A stretch of 64,000 nucleotides of DNA from positions 91,496,054 through 91,560,053 of the forward strand of contig NC_080170.1 in NCBI RefSeq assembly GCF_950295315.1, in the 5' to 3' direction. How positions within the stretch are numbered: the first letter of the stretch is position 1; each line of letters begins with the position of its first letter. Source of the stretch: Erinaceus europaeus (lineage: Eukaryota; Chordata; Mammalia; Eulipotyphla; Erinaceidae). Both the position numbers and the translations under genes were made by a program. Below the pieces are notes generated by a model, which saw only the letters and a list, made by a program, of their open reading frames with translations, was not told the DNA's origin and ran no database searches. Below are positions 34,946 to 46,650 of the stretch, one piece after another.

Positions 34946-35689
34946 TGCTGGTGCTCACGTGGAGTGGCTCCAACCGGTGGGGGGGTAAGCCTCCAGCCCT
35001 CCCTCACCAACTCTAGTGGCTGTGTGAATTAAAGAGAGGCATCAGGGAACATTCTGGTATGAACATTCGTTTATTTGATGATGGGTACAGGCCTTTATAC
35101 CGAGTTAAACAAAGAGCATTTTTCACATATGTCAGAAATTACAGGTTTCTTAAAGGTCAGCTTGCCCCTATGGTAGGGGGCTGGTATGACAAGAATTGAT
35201 GAGATATATAAAGGTCAAGACAATTAGTTTCCATGATGCAGGGAAGTTAATTATCCAAAGGTATTTGAGAGAAGCATTGGGGTTAAACCAGTAAGGTGAG
35301 GTAGAGAAGAAGAAAAACAAAACTTGATGTAAATCACAGATATCAAAGAGCACAAGGAAATAGAATATGGGGGTCTCACTGCTGAGGTGTATGATAGAAT
35401 GTGTTCTCCTATATGATCAAAAGATGAAGTTATAGTGGATGTGTGAACTTTGAATGAACCCTCAAGCAGGCAACCATTTGACCTGCTAGCAGGGGGAACT
35501 AAGTGTGAGAGGCTTGTAGGCTTTCTGTGAGCTTGAAAGACTAACAAGGAGAAACTGAGTATGGGAGACTTTTCCCTCTTGGCTCATCTCTATAAGGAGA
35601 GAGGCTAACAAGTGGGGTGTCTTTCCAGACCTCCATCCAGGGATGAGAGAGCTCCCCTAAGCTCTACCAAGCTTTCACATAGTCCAACA
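34946..35689 (-). mobile_element. Solo LTR, 744 bp, class II-like
   Basis: On the minus strand it begins TGTTGGACTATG and ends GTGAGCACCAGCA, giving the TG...CA ends of an LTR. Inside are a TATA-like ggtataaaggcc (about 35090-35101) and aataaa (about 35069-35074) about 20 nt downstream, as expected for a short R region. A perfect 6-bp TSD flanks it; six bp is usual for betaretrovirus-like elements. No retroviral genes adjoin it, so it probably arose by LTR-LTR recombination. Its sequence is unlike the LTR at 54184-54607, hence another family. Confidence 0.82.
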
Positions 35690-35695
35690 GATCTC

Positions 35696-36235
35696 TACTA
35701 ACTTCTAATTTAATCAGATGCCTAAACTCAGTTACATATATTTGTGAAAAGCGCTGTCACCTCATCGTCTAGGGTAGGAAAAAATTAATAAAACAAAAGT
35801 AAAATTACTTTTCAAGGATGCTGTCATGGCTACTAACACAGTTTGATCTAAAGTAATATCTTTCTTAATACTTCTGTTGTATAAACATGGTGTAGTTAGT
35901 CTTAAGTTTGAAGTGTCATCATAGCTTAACAAAGCAATCAGTTCTTCAGATGTTCATAGAACAGATGGATAAGTAGCAGAAACTAATGGCAGTCATGCTA
36001 TTGGAATGTATGGCTTTTGATCACTTGATCACTGAAAGAAGAACCACAATAAAAGACCAGAGACTGGCTACAACTTCCTCCTATCCAACCCACCACAGAG
36101 ATGGAAGTGGAAACTGAGCTGGTCAGAATCTAGCCAAAGAATGTGAACCTCTGGTCATAGCTATAGATCTAATTGTGAGTTTGAGTACTGAAAAGTTCCT
36201 AAGTGTAAAGGTACAGCCCATATATACCTGTTTGG
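35696..36235. other. Unassigned single-copy DNA
   Basis: No recognised feature. Confidence 0.45.
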
Positions 36236-36600
36236 TTTTTTTTGGGGGTGGTGGTGGTTAATGGTTTATAGTCAACAATAAAATACAATAGTTTGCAAAT
36301 GCATAACATTTCCCAGATTTCCATACAATAATACACCCCTTACTAGGTTCTCCTCCTCCATCATATTCCAAGATCTGAACCCTCCTTACCCCTAACCCAG
36401 AGTCTTACTTTGGTGAAATACATAAATTATAGTCCAAGTTCTTCTTAGTATTTTTTACCTTCTGATCTTGTTTTTCAACTTCTTCCTATGAGTGAGATCA
36501 TTTCATACTCATCCAACTGTTTGTGACTTATCTTACTTAACACTATTCCTTCAAGCTCCATCCAAGATTGTATGTGGTTTTTAATCAGCTGGGGATAGAG
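36236..36600 (-). mobile_element. 5'-truncated L1 3' end
   Basis: Minus-strand 3' UTR and ORF2 end. Plus strand reads ggttaatggtttatagtcaa, gcaaatgcataacatttccc, then the ORF2 C-terminal complement cttcctatgagtgagatcat and ccttcaagctccatccaaga. Same 3' UTR type as 12174-12406 and 62766-63110. Confidence 0.78.
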
Positions 36601-38517
36601 TCAAAACCAAGGCTAAATGCCAGTTTGACCATAGGGATCTTAAATTTTAGTATACATTGTCTAGTGATCTTGTTAAAAATCATACTGTGACTCAGGGGAA
36701 ATATGGGACTGAATTTGTTCATGTTCTGATTTTCTGTCAAACTCTCAGGTCATGCTAGTACTGAAGATTACACTTTGAGCAAGGTGTTGCTTACACTACT
36801 CAGGATTCACCAAGAAATAAGAATGAAGGTTAAGGGCAGGGAAGTTGAGTGAAGACTGAAGATTTTAGTGACTTGAGGTCATTCAATCTTGGAACATATG
36901 GACTATGTAGTCAGTAACAGGGGTTTGCAAAGTCCTGAGAGGACTATAGGGTCCCACCATTCCAATGCAGGCATTTCCTGATTCCTCCCTTATGACAATG
37001 ACAAAATAGACAACAGAAGCCTGCTTTCCTGAGACTCCATGGCTAACATATTTGCTTCAAAGTGATGGGTCTCCATTATGGCAGAAGCAGTAGCAGAGGA
37101 CAAGTGTAACAAAGTAAAACAATAAGTTTTCTTGCCTTTTTCAGGTTTAGTTATGCAGTCTCCTTGTCCTGATCTAGTCAAGTACATGGTTGAGTTTACA
37201 CCTAGCTCTTTTATAACCATTTTGAGTTCTGAGAGAAGGAAAACTTTTTCGAGTCATGAGAAACTGGTGACCCATTTCAGTGTTGTAAGAGAAAAGTGAA
37301 CTTAGAGTGCTAAAAAATAACTTTTATAATAGTCTTCCTTTTTCCTAAAAATAGGAGTTTCTGCTAGGTTAGTCAAATTTCCAGTTTCTGTCTAAAAAAC
37401 ATATAAAAATATTCCAAAGCTTCTACCAGTCTAAGTAAAATAAGAATAAGGGAAAAAATCAAATATTAAAAATAACTATCTAAACTGGACACCACTCAAA
37501 TGGTTTTAGAGTGGTCAAGTTGAGGTTTAAGCCAGAGTGCAGATTCTCTTTCTCACCTTATGTCTTTGGAACATTAATAGCCATTAATCTCAGAAATTAA
37601 ATAAATGTTTGGTCACTCACAGAAAATTTCCAGTTACACAATCTGACATTATGCACTAGGAGTCTTTGTGGTCCCAGCTCCAGTACAAGGTATTCAAAAG
37701 AACAATCTATACATTTTCTATGGCAGTTTATATCATGCTTCATCTCCTACAATCTCTAAAAATGACAGCTTTATTAAAATGTAATTATCTTTTGCCATGA
37801 ATCTAGTGCATAATTTTATTTCCAGATGAGTTTATATTGCTTATATTTAAGCTCATTACTGAAAAAGAGATCACAAAGCAAGATATAAGTGAATAAACTA
37901 CAGGCAGACCATCATAAATTCCTATAAAGTAGGGTATTACAGGGGAAAGGCTGCAGGAAAAGCACTCTCTTCTGTCTTGTGTCATGCATATTCCACTGCT
38001 TGAAAGAGAAATATTTCTGTCTTTAGAGACAGAGTTGGTTTTGAGTGGAGATGTTTCTTTGGAAATGAAAAAAAAAAAAAAAAAAAACCAAATACTTCCA
38101 TAAACAGTATGAGTGCCTCCTTGCAACAGATAATTTGCCTGGAGGGGAAGACCACAATACAGACAGGAGACTCAGATAATCTAGTGTCAAGGCCATTGAA
38201 AAGCACACAGCTAAGATACTGTGTTATGTAAATAAATGGAAAAATAATCATAGTCATCCCACAAATAATATTCTTCACGCTTTTAGAGGAAAGATCTATT
38301 TCCTACCCTCCTGATGTAAAGTCTTTGATAGATTTAGCCATTGATTTTCACAGTTGCTGAAAGTGATAGGATCTGTTTAAATGTAAACTTTGAAATCATC
38401 TATATTTTGACTTACCCAATAATAATGTTAAGAAATTTTAAAGCATAATGCCTCCACACCACCTGTCCAATTACATGTTTTTCAAAGTGTACTTGACAAG
38501 GTTGATTCTTTGTTTCA
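36601..38517. other. Unassigned DNA with a poly-A run
   Basis: About 1.9 kb with no recognised gene or element. A 19-base A run lies near 38069-38087. Overlapping minus frames (37803-38278) with poly-F are spurious. Confidence 0.45.
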
Positions 38518-38530
38518 CCACACAACTCTT
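38518..38530. repeat. L1 copy 2 target-site duplication, 3' side
   Basis: ccacacaactctt is repeated exactly at 45178-45190. On the element strand the target reads TTT|AAGAG, compatible with L1 endonuclease. Confidence 0.93.
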
Positions 38531-39863
38531 TTTTGTTTTTTTTAAGAAAGGACTAATTAACAAAACCATAGGGTAGGAGAGATACAATTCCACACAATTC
38601 CCACCACCCAATCTCCATATCCCACCCCCTCCCCTTTCCCATTCTCTATCCCTCTGGGAGGATGGACCCAGGGTCATTGTGGGTTGCAGAAGGTAGAAGG
38701 TCTGGCTTCTGTAATTGCTTCCCCGCTGAACATGGGCGTTGACTAGTCAGTCCATACTCCCAGTCTGCCTCTCTCTTTCCCTAGTAGGATGGGTCTCTGG
38801 GAAAGCAGAGCTCCAGGACACATTGGTGGGGTCTTCATTCCAGGGAAGCCTGGCTGGCATCCTGATGACATCTGGAACCTGATGACTGAAAAGAGAGTTA
38901 ACATACAAAACCAAACAAATTGTTGAGCAATCATGGACCCAAAGCTTGGAATAGTGGAGAGGAAGTGCTAGGGAGGTACTCACTGCAAACTCTAGTGTAC
39001 TTCTGCTTTCAGGTATATATTTTGCAGTAGTTTATGGATACTTGTGAACATATGCTCTCTCTCACAGAAACTGGTGTATATCTAGGTTTTGGGACTTTCT
39101 TAGAAAGAGAACCACCTGAGATGGAATTAGAGTATACTGTGAAAGGAAAGGTCTCACCCGAGTAATGAAGCTGAAGGGTTGTCATTCCACATGTGAAGTC
39201 TCTGGACACAGTCTGAAGTGAAGCATGTTGAGGTGGTAATTGTTGTGTTGGTTAGGTTGTGATAGGCAGATGGAATATTATTTGATATGGATTGGGAGAG
39301 GCATACAGGAAAGTGGGCCCTATCCAAGGGTTCCAGGACTGGCGGAACTAGAGGCTCTATAGTGGAGATGTGAGGTTCCTGCTGGCTTAGGGTTCAAAAA
39401 AACAATCGATAGTTAATGTTATCATCACATTATTTGGTAATTGGGTTAACTTTGAAAAGTCCTTTTGTTAGGGTTTGCTGTACAGTACCCAGTAACTTGT
39501 ATACAACTGTGCTATTGGTTGCTTCTGCTCTACTTGGTATAGGCTTTTGAGAGAGTCTGCATATCAATTACACAGCCTATATATTGAAAAGATTCAGTTT
39601 GTGTTTTGAAAAACTTTGAGACATAGTTAATTTTCCCCCTCTCATATTAATTAACTAGTGATTTATATGACTACATTTTACTAGGAGTGTACATGAACAC
39701 CATTCCCACCACCAAAAGACTGTGACCCATCCCTCCCACCCACTCCCACCCCCCACTGGCCCAGGAAGCTGCATGTCTACCCCTCACCACAGGGTTTTTA
39801 CTTTGGTGCCCTACTTACATTTGGTCAGGTGCTGCTTTTAGTTTCCCTTTCAGATCTTCTTAC

Positions 39864-42573
39864 TCAACTTCTGTTGAAGAGTGTGATCATCCCATACTCA
39901 TCTTTATCTTTCTGACTTAGCTCACTTAACATAATTCCTTCTAGCTCTGTGCAAGATGGGTCAGAGAAGGTGGGTTCATTGTTCTTGATAGCTGCATAGT
40001 ATTCCATCATGTATATATAGCACAGCTTTCTCAGCCACTCATCTGTTGTTGGGCACCTGGGTTGCTTCCAGGTTTTAGCTATTATGAATTGTGCTGCTAT
40101 GAACATAGGAGTACACACCTCTTTTTGGTTGGGTGTTATGGAGTCCTTGGGTTATAACCCCAGGAGAGGAATTACTGGATCATATGGAAGGTCCATGTCT
40201 AGCCTTGTGAGAGCTTTCCAGACTGCTCTCCACAGAGGCTGGACCAATTTACATTCCCACAGGCAATTCTAGGTGTATTAAGGTTCCAGATAAATGATTG
40301 TAGTGTTTGTTCTATTCTCTTAAAGAAACTTGGTGGAACTTTGATGGGTATTGCATTAAATTTGTATATGGCTCTGGGGAAAATATTCATTTGATGATAT
40401 TTATTCTTCCAATACATGAGCATGAGATATCTTTCCATTTCTTGGTATCAGTTTCTATTTCCTTGAGTAGCGACTCACAGTTTTCAGTATATAAGTCTTT
40501 TACTTCTTTGGTCAACTTTATTCCTAGGTATTTGATTGATTTTGCTATCGCAAGAACTTCCAATACTATGTTGAAGAGTAATGGTGACAGTGGACAGCCC
40601 TGTCTAGTCCCCGATCTGAGGGGGAATGCTTTCAACTTCTGTCCATTGACTATGATGTTGGCTGTAGGTTTGCTATATATAGACTCCACTATCTTGAGGA
40701 ATTTCCCATCTATTCCCACTTTTTGTAGAGTTTTGAGAATGAATGGGTATTGAATTTTGTCAAAGGCTTTCTCTGCATCTATTGAGATAATCATGTGGTT
40801 TTTGGCTTTGCTTTTATTGATGTGGTGAATGACATTGATTGACTTATGGATGTTGAACCAGCCTTGCATTCCTGGGATGAATCCCACTGGGTCGTGATGA
40901 ACAATCTTTTTGATATGCTCCTGTATCCAGTTGGCCAAGATCTTGTTTAATATTTTGGCATCTATGTTCATCAGAGATATTGGTCTGTAGTTTTCCTTTT
41001 TTGTTCTGTCCCTATCAGCTTTTGGTATGAGGGTGATGTTCACTTTATAGAAGGTGGATGGGAGTATTCCTGTTTCATCAATCTTATGGAAAAGCTTAAG
41101 AAGTATGGGTACTAACTGTTTCCTGAAAGTTTTGTAGAATTCATTTGTGAAGCCATCTGGTCCAGGAGTTTTGTTGTTGGGGAGATTCTTAATAACGGTT
41201 TCAATTTCTTTGTTTGTGATTGGTGCATTTAGATTTTTTAGTTCTTCTTGGTTCAGTTTTGGAAGGGCATATGCTTCTAGGAATTGTTCCATTTCTTCCA
41301 GATTCTCTAGCTTGGTGGCGTATAGTTCTTCATAGAAGTTTCACATGATTCTCTGGATTTCTGTGATGTCAGTTGTGATATCTCATCCATCATTTACAAT
41401 TCTATTAATTTGAGTCTTCTCTCTTTTTTGTTTGGTGAGTCTGGCTAGGGGGTTGTCAATTTTGTTTAATCTTTCAAAGAACCAACATTTGGCTTCATTG
41501 ATCTTTTGTATGGTTCTTTTATTTTTGATGTTGTTTATTTCTGCTCTAACTTTAGTTATTTCTGTCCTTCTGGATACTTTAGGGTTCCTTTGTTCCTCTT
41601 CCTTTAAGTCCTTGAGGTGTGCAGTAAGGTCGTTCATTTGAGCTTCTTCTTGATGTTTAATATGTGATTGTATGGCTATAAGTTTCCCTCTCAGTACTGC
41701 TTTAGCTGTGTCCCAAATATTTTGATAGGTTGTGTCTTCATTTTCATTTGTTTCCAGGAAAATTTGAAATTCCTGCTTGAGTGAATCTCTGACCCAGTGG
41801 TTCCTAAGGAGTATGTTGTTTAGTTTCCAAATTCTGTGACTTTTAATAATTTTTTGTTTGTTGTTAAATGTTAGTTTTACTGCACTGTGGTCTGAGAAGA
41901 TACTTGGGATGATTTCAGTGCTCTTGAATTTATTGATGCTGTCTTTGTGGCCTAACATGTGGTCTATCCTTGAGTATGTGTTATGTGGATTTGAAAAGAA
42001 GGTGTATTCCAGTTTTTTGGGGTGAAGGACTCTGAAAATATCCAAGAGGTCTAGTCTGTCAGTCTCTTCATTCAATTCTCTTGTATCTTTGTTGATTCTC
42101 TGCTTTGTTACTCTGTCTAAGTGTGAGAGTGGTGTATTGAAGTCTCCCACTATTATTGTATTACTATTGATGTATTTTTGAAACTCTTTCAGTAGGTGCT
42201 TGACGTATTTAGATGGTCCCTCATTGGGTGCATAGATGTTAATGATGGTTAAGTCTTCTTGGCTGATTGATCCTCTAATCATTATGTAATGTCCTTGCCT
42301 ATCTTTTATTACTTTATTTAATTTAAAATCTAACGTGTCTGAGATGAGAATGGCTATTCCTGCCCTTTTTTGTGGTTTGTTAGCCTGTATGATAGTTTTC
42401 CGTCCTTTCACTTTAAGTCTGTGTTTATCTTGTTGTGACAGATGGGATTCTTGCAAGCAGTATATGGTTGGATTATGTTTTCTGATCCATCCCCCAACTC
42501 TGTGCATTTTGATGGGTGAGTTTAAGCCATTGGCATTTATTGATATTATGGATTTAATGTATTGTAGTGCCAT
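39864..42573 (-). pseudogene. L1 ORF2 remnant, catalytic core deleted
   Basis: The start (42573) and endonuclease are in a 396-codon frame (to 41383) with GDFNTPLS and SDHSAVKL. A stop and frame change near 41340-41390 interrupt it. The reverse-transcriptase frame 41292-40387 (301 codons) joins VLAIA directly to KSIKYLG: 85 residues containing FADD are missing in frame. A 1-nt loss near 40385 shifts to the frame 40438-40199. That frame passes a second deletion at about 40260 joining PRIA to the WEC segment, about 860 bp relative to copy 1. The last part (40118-39864) matches the copy 1 C-terminus. No active enzyme can result. Confidence 0.93.
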
Positions 42574-42794
42574 TGTTCAAAAAAAATTTTTTTTTGTTTG
42601 CTCTGATATATTGCCAGTATTATAGTGATGTTCTTGTTTATAAGAGGCCTTTTAGAACCTCTTTCAGGGCCAGTTTGGTGATGGTTGCCTCCTTCTTAGA
42701 CAAACTTGTTTGTGTAAGAAGGTTTTGATCCCTCCATCTAGTTTGAATGAAAGTCTAGCAAGATATATTATCCTTGGTTGAAACCCCTTTTCAT

Positions 42795-43556
42795 TCAGGG
42801 CTCCATAGATATCTTGCCATTCTCTTCTGGTTTTAGAGTTTGAGTGGAGAAGTCTGCTGATAGTCTTATGGGTTTTCCCCTGTATGTGACTTTTTGTTTT
42901 TCTCTTGCAGCCTTTAGGATCCTTTCTTTATCCTTACTTCTTCTCATTGTGACTATGATGTGTCTTGGTGTCTTCAGGTCTGGGTTGATTCTGTTTTGTA
43001 CTCTCTGGGCCTCTTGAATCTTGATGTCCTTTCTGTTATTCAGGTCTGGGAAGTTTTCTTCTATTATTTCCTCTAGAATGTTTGCTTCCCCTTCCTCTCT
43101 TTCTTCCTCCTGCAGGCCAATTATGCGAATGTTACTTCTTTTGAGATCATCCCATATGTCTCTGTTCTTGTTTTCAGTGTCTCTCAATCTCTTTTTGAGC
43201 TCTTTCACCTCTTTCTTAGTTTTCTCTAACTCATCCTCTGTCTGACTAATTCTGTTTTCTGCTTCTATTAGTCTGCTTTCTCTTGCCTCAGCTTCTTTCC
43301 TTAGTTCAGCTATTTCAGCTTTCAGTTCTCTAATTGCCTCAAGATAGTCAGTATTTTCCTTGGGGGTCTCAACTGTTGTTTCCCTAATACTGCCATTCCT
43401 TTCCTCCAATGTTGTTTTCATTTCTGTGATTAATAAGTTTATTATTGCTTGCATACTTTTCTTATCTATGGTTACTTCTGGCTGATTTGTAGTTTCTTCT
43501 GGGCTCTTGTATTCATTCACTGGAGTAGAAGTTCTATTTGTTTTTGATCTACCCAT
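42795..43556 (-). pseudogene. L1 ORF1 remnant with the full N-terminus
   Basis: 253 codons starting MGRSKTNRTSTPVNEY, the N-terminus missing from copy 1. The coiled coil (KAEIAELRKEAEARESRL ... KELKKRLRDTE) and RRM start (NIRIIGLQEEE) are present. After SADFSTQTLKPEE a frameshift (about 42840) diverts the C-terminal domain; the intended sequence continues in another frame to about 42655. It provides the evidence that copy 1 lost its upstream ATG. Confidence 0.9.
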
Positions 43557-45177
43557 TTTTTTGATTTATGTGTTTCTTTTTTTATGCTCTGTTGTTCCTC
43601 AGTTGTTGTGTCTTGAGTACAAGCAACACTGTACTAAATACCTTTATGACAATTGCACTCACCAACCTCAGGAATTACAGTAGCAACTGAAGCAAGTATT
43701 GAAGCAGTTTAATCACTACCAGTTAGCCAAACAATTTCTCCAGTCCGTGAAAAAATAGTAACCAAATCCCAGTGAAGTAGAAAGAGAAAAGAAAGAAGGG
43801 ATAGCAAGAATAGACAGTTATGCAAATCTACTATCCACTGTATATTCTAGGGGTAACAAGAGAATAAAGGGAAGTAGAGCAGAGATACACACATAGAGAG
43901 TCCACTCTGAGTCATATTTCTCCCCCAAAATAATTTACAAATTCAGAAAGGCAAAGAAGAAGGAAGGAAGAAGTGTATGACAAGATAAAAAAAAAAGAAA
44001 AAGAAAAAAGAGACAAGTGAGAGAAAACAGAAAAGATATGAAAAAGAGCTGTAATTAAAGAGCAGTGAAAGGAAAGGTTTTTTTATTACTTTGTTTTTAA
44101 TTTAATTTAATTTTTTTAATTAGATAGGAGGAGGAGGGAGGGGAGAGCCTGTAGAGGAGGTAGGAGTCTAAGGAGACAAGTTCCTCCACAATAGATAAGA
44201 GGCCCACTACCCTAGCAATGAAAGATACCCTAAGTGTCAATTCTGATCAACCTAAAGTGGGGGAAGATATATGTCTTTATATAATATTAATAATAAAATA
44301 GAGTAGGGTAAAAAAAAACCTGTCCCAGATTACCTCAAACCTCGTGATAAGAGGCAGCTGATTGTTAAGAATGAGAAAAAGAAAAACCTCAGGACTAGAC
44401 AAGGATACCTGAAATAGACAGTTATGCAAATCTACTATCCACTGTATATTCTAGGGGTGGATAAAGGAGGAAGGGAAGTTGAGCAGAGACACTCACAGTG
44501 AGAGTCCACACTGAGTCAGAATTCTTCCCCAAAATAATCCCCAAATGTGTATCAGTGAATTCAAAAAAGCACACTGTTTGGTGGTGTGGGGGCTGGGGCC
44601 TGTGGCTTTGGAAGCTGTAGGATCAGGGAAGAAAGGACGACAAGAATGAGAAAAAGAAAAAAAAAGAAAGAGAGAGAGAAAAAAGAAAAAGATAAGAGAA
44701 AGAACAGTCATAAAAGAGCTGTGAAAGGAAAGAGGTTTTTTTTTTTATTTATTTTTAATTATTTAGTTAGCTATGCAGGGTGAGGTGGGGGGGTTGGCTA
44801 CTTAGAAAGAAATAAGGCCAGAGGTTTCAGAAGGGTATAGACTTAGAATGAATGATACTCCCTGGTGGGACAGGAATTTGGTAAATACAGAAGTTCAGCA
44901 GGGGAGCCTGCTACGAGCTGGTCCCCAGGGACTGGTTATGGGGGAGGGCGGAAGAGGGAGGAGGTGTACTTTATAATTAAACGGGAAAAAAAATTTACCC
45001 CTTTTTTTCTACTCTATTTCTTAACCCAAATTAAGTTATAGTTGCGTCCTTGGTGTCACCGCTAGGACCCCTTATTGACTGGCCTACTAAAGGCAGAAAA
45101 TCCTACCGTTTCCAGAAGATATGGTCAGAGCTCAAGCCACTAGCAGCTGCTCAGTCTGCCATCTTCCGGGAACCCCT
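43557..45177 (-). promoter_or_regulatory. L1 copy 2 5' UTR with internal duplication
   Basis: About 1.6 kb. The start module contains aagatggcag and the complement of 'taggattttctgcctttagt' (45085-45105). A block beginning tagacagttatgcaaatcta occurs at 43811 and 44415 (offset 604), with the downstream gtccac(t/a)ctgagtcag and ccccaaaataat also repeated. So this 5' UTR carries a diverged tandem duplication different from that of copy 1. Confidence 0.75.
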
Positions 45178-45190
45178 CCACACAACTCTT
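45178..45190. repeat. L1 copy 2 target-site duplication, 5' side
   Basis: Exact repeat of 38518-38530. Confidence 0.93.
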
Positions 45191-45304
45191 AAACCAAGTG
45201 CTAAATACCATAATGAAAACAATATAATCACGGTTATGGGAAGATACATGCAGTATCTAATAAGAACTTTGATGAGGAAAGAGTTTAACATTAGAAAATG
45301 TCTC
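45191..45304. other. Spacer between two divergent L1 5' ends
   Basis: About 115 bp of AT-rich DNA separates the 5' end of copy 2 (minus) from that of copy 3 (plus). No element is recognised. Two L1 promoters would face away from each other across it. Confidence 0.7.
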
Positions 45305-46650
45305 TTAGGTGATTCCAGAAGATGGCGGAATGAGAAGCTGCTAGTGGCTTGAGCTCAAACCATATCTACTGGAAATGGTAGGATTTTTTGCATTTAGTTG
45401 GCCAGTAAATAAGGGGTCCTAGCAGGAACACCAAGGAGGTGACTATAACTCAATTTGGGGTAGAAAATAGAGTAAAAAGAAAGGGAAGAAATTTTTACTT
45501 TTAAATTATTATTCCCAAAGTGCAACCCCCCCATTACCAGTCCCTGGGGACCAGAGATCTGCTCCTAGCAGGCTCCCCTGATGAGCTTCTTTCTTTACCA
45601 AGATTCCTGTCCCACCAGGGGGTGCCATTCATTCCAATTCTATTCCCTTCTGAAACCTTTGGTCTTTTTTCTTTCTAAGTAGCCAATCAGCTGCCTCTGC
45701 TCAGGGGGCCTGAGGCAATCTGAAGCCATCCAAGCTGAAGACAGAACAGGGTTTTTTACTCTGTTCTATTTTATTATCAATACAATATAAACATGTACCC
45801 CTTTCCCCCTCTCCTTCAGGTTGACCAGAGTTAACTCTTAGGGTATTTTCCATTGCTAGAGAACTGGGTGTCTTATTCACTGCTAAAATGACTTACATCA
45901 CTTTTCCTACCGCCCCTACCCATTCTCCCCCCCCTGCATAGCTAATTAAATAATAAAAACTAAATAAATAATTAAATAAATCTTTCCTTTCATTTCTCTT
46001 TTATTACTGTTCTTTTTCTTATCATTTTCTTTTTTCTGTCTCTTTTTTTCATCTTTTTCTCATTCTTATCATCCTTTCTTCCTCCTTCAGCTTTCTGAAT
46101 TCACTGATACATGTTTGGGAATTATTTTGGGGTAGAAATCTGACTCAGAGTGGACTCTCTCTGCGTGTATCTCTGCTCTACATCTCTTTCTCCTTTAGCT
46201 ACCCCTAGAATATACAGTGGATAGTAGATTTGCATAACTGTCTATTCCTGCTATTCTTGTCTAGTCCTGAGGGGTTTTTTTTGTTTGTTTTTTTCTTTCT
46301 TAACAATCAGCTGCCTCTGCTCAGGAGGCTTGAGGCAATCTGGGACAGATTTTTTTACCCTGCTCTATTTTATTATTAATATTATATAAAGGTGTATATC
46401 TTCCCCCTCTCCTTTAGGTTGACCAGAATTAACTTTTAAGGTATCTTTCATTGCTAGGGGACTGGCATCTTATCCATTATGAGAGGAACTTGTCTCATTA
46501 CTCCTACCTCCTCTACAGACTCTCCCCTTCTACCTCCTCCTAGCTGATTAAAAATATAAAATAAAATAAAAAATAATCAATTTAAAAACTCTCCTTTCAC
46601 TGCTCTTTTATTACAGCTTTTTTTCTTAACTTTTTTCTTTTCTCTCTCTT
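45305..46650 (+). promoter_or_regulatory. L1 copy 3 5' UTR with about 620-bp tandem duplication
   Basis: aatcagctgcctctgctcag occurs at 45685 and 46305. The following segments (ctattttattat, ccccctctcctt(c/t)aggttgac, tcattgctag) repeat in the same order, offset 620. The first module has aagatggcgg and ggattttttgcatttagttg. Confidence 0.75.

Larger units (their letters stand above)
38531..45177 (-). mobile_element. Near full-length L1, copy 2, defective
   Basis: Minus-strand L1 with A-tail complement at 38531-38544, 3' UTR to about 39863, ORF2 remnants (39864-42573), ORF1 remnant (to 43556) and a long 5' UTR ending at 45177 with ggaagatggcagactgagca. The exact 13-bp TSD shows the 5' end is authentic. 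Internal deletions (about 255 bp and about 860 bp in ORF2) and frameshifts disable it. Confidence 0.93.
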
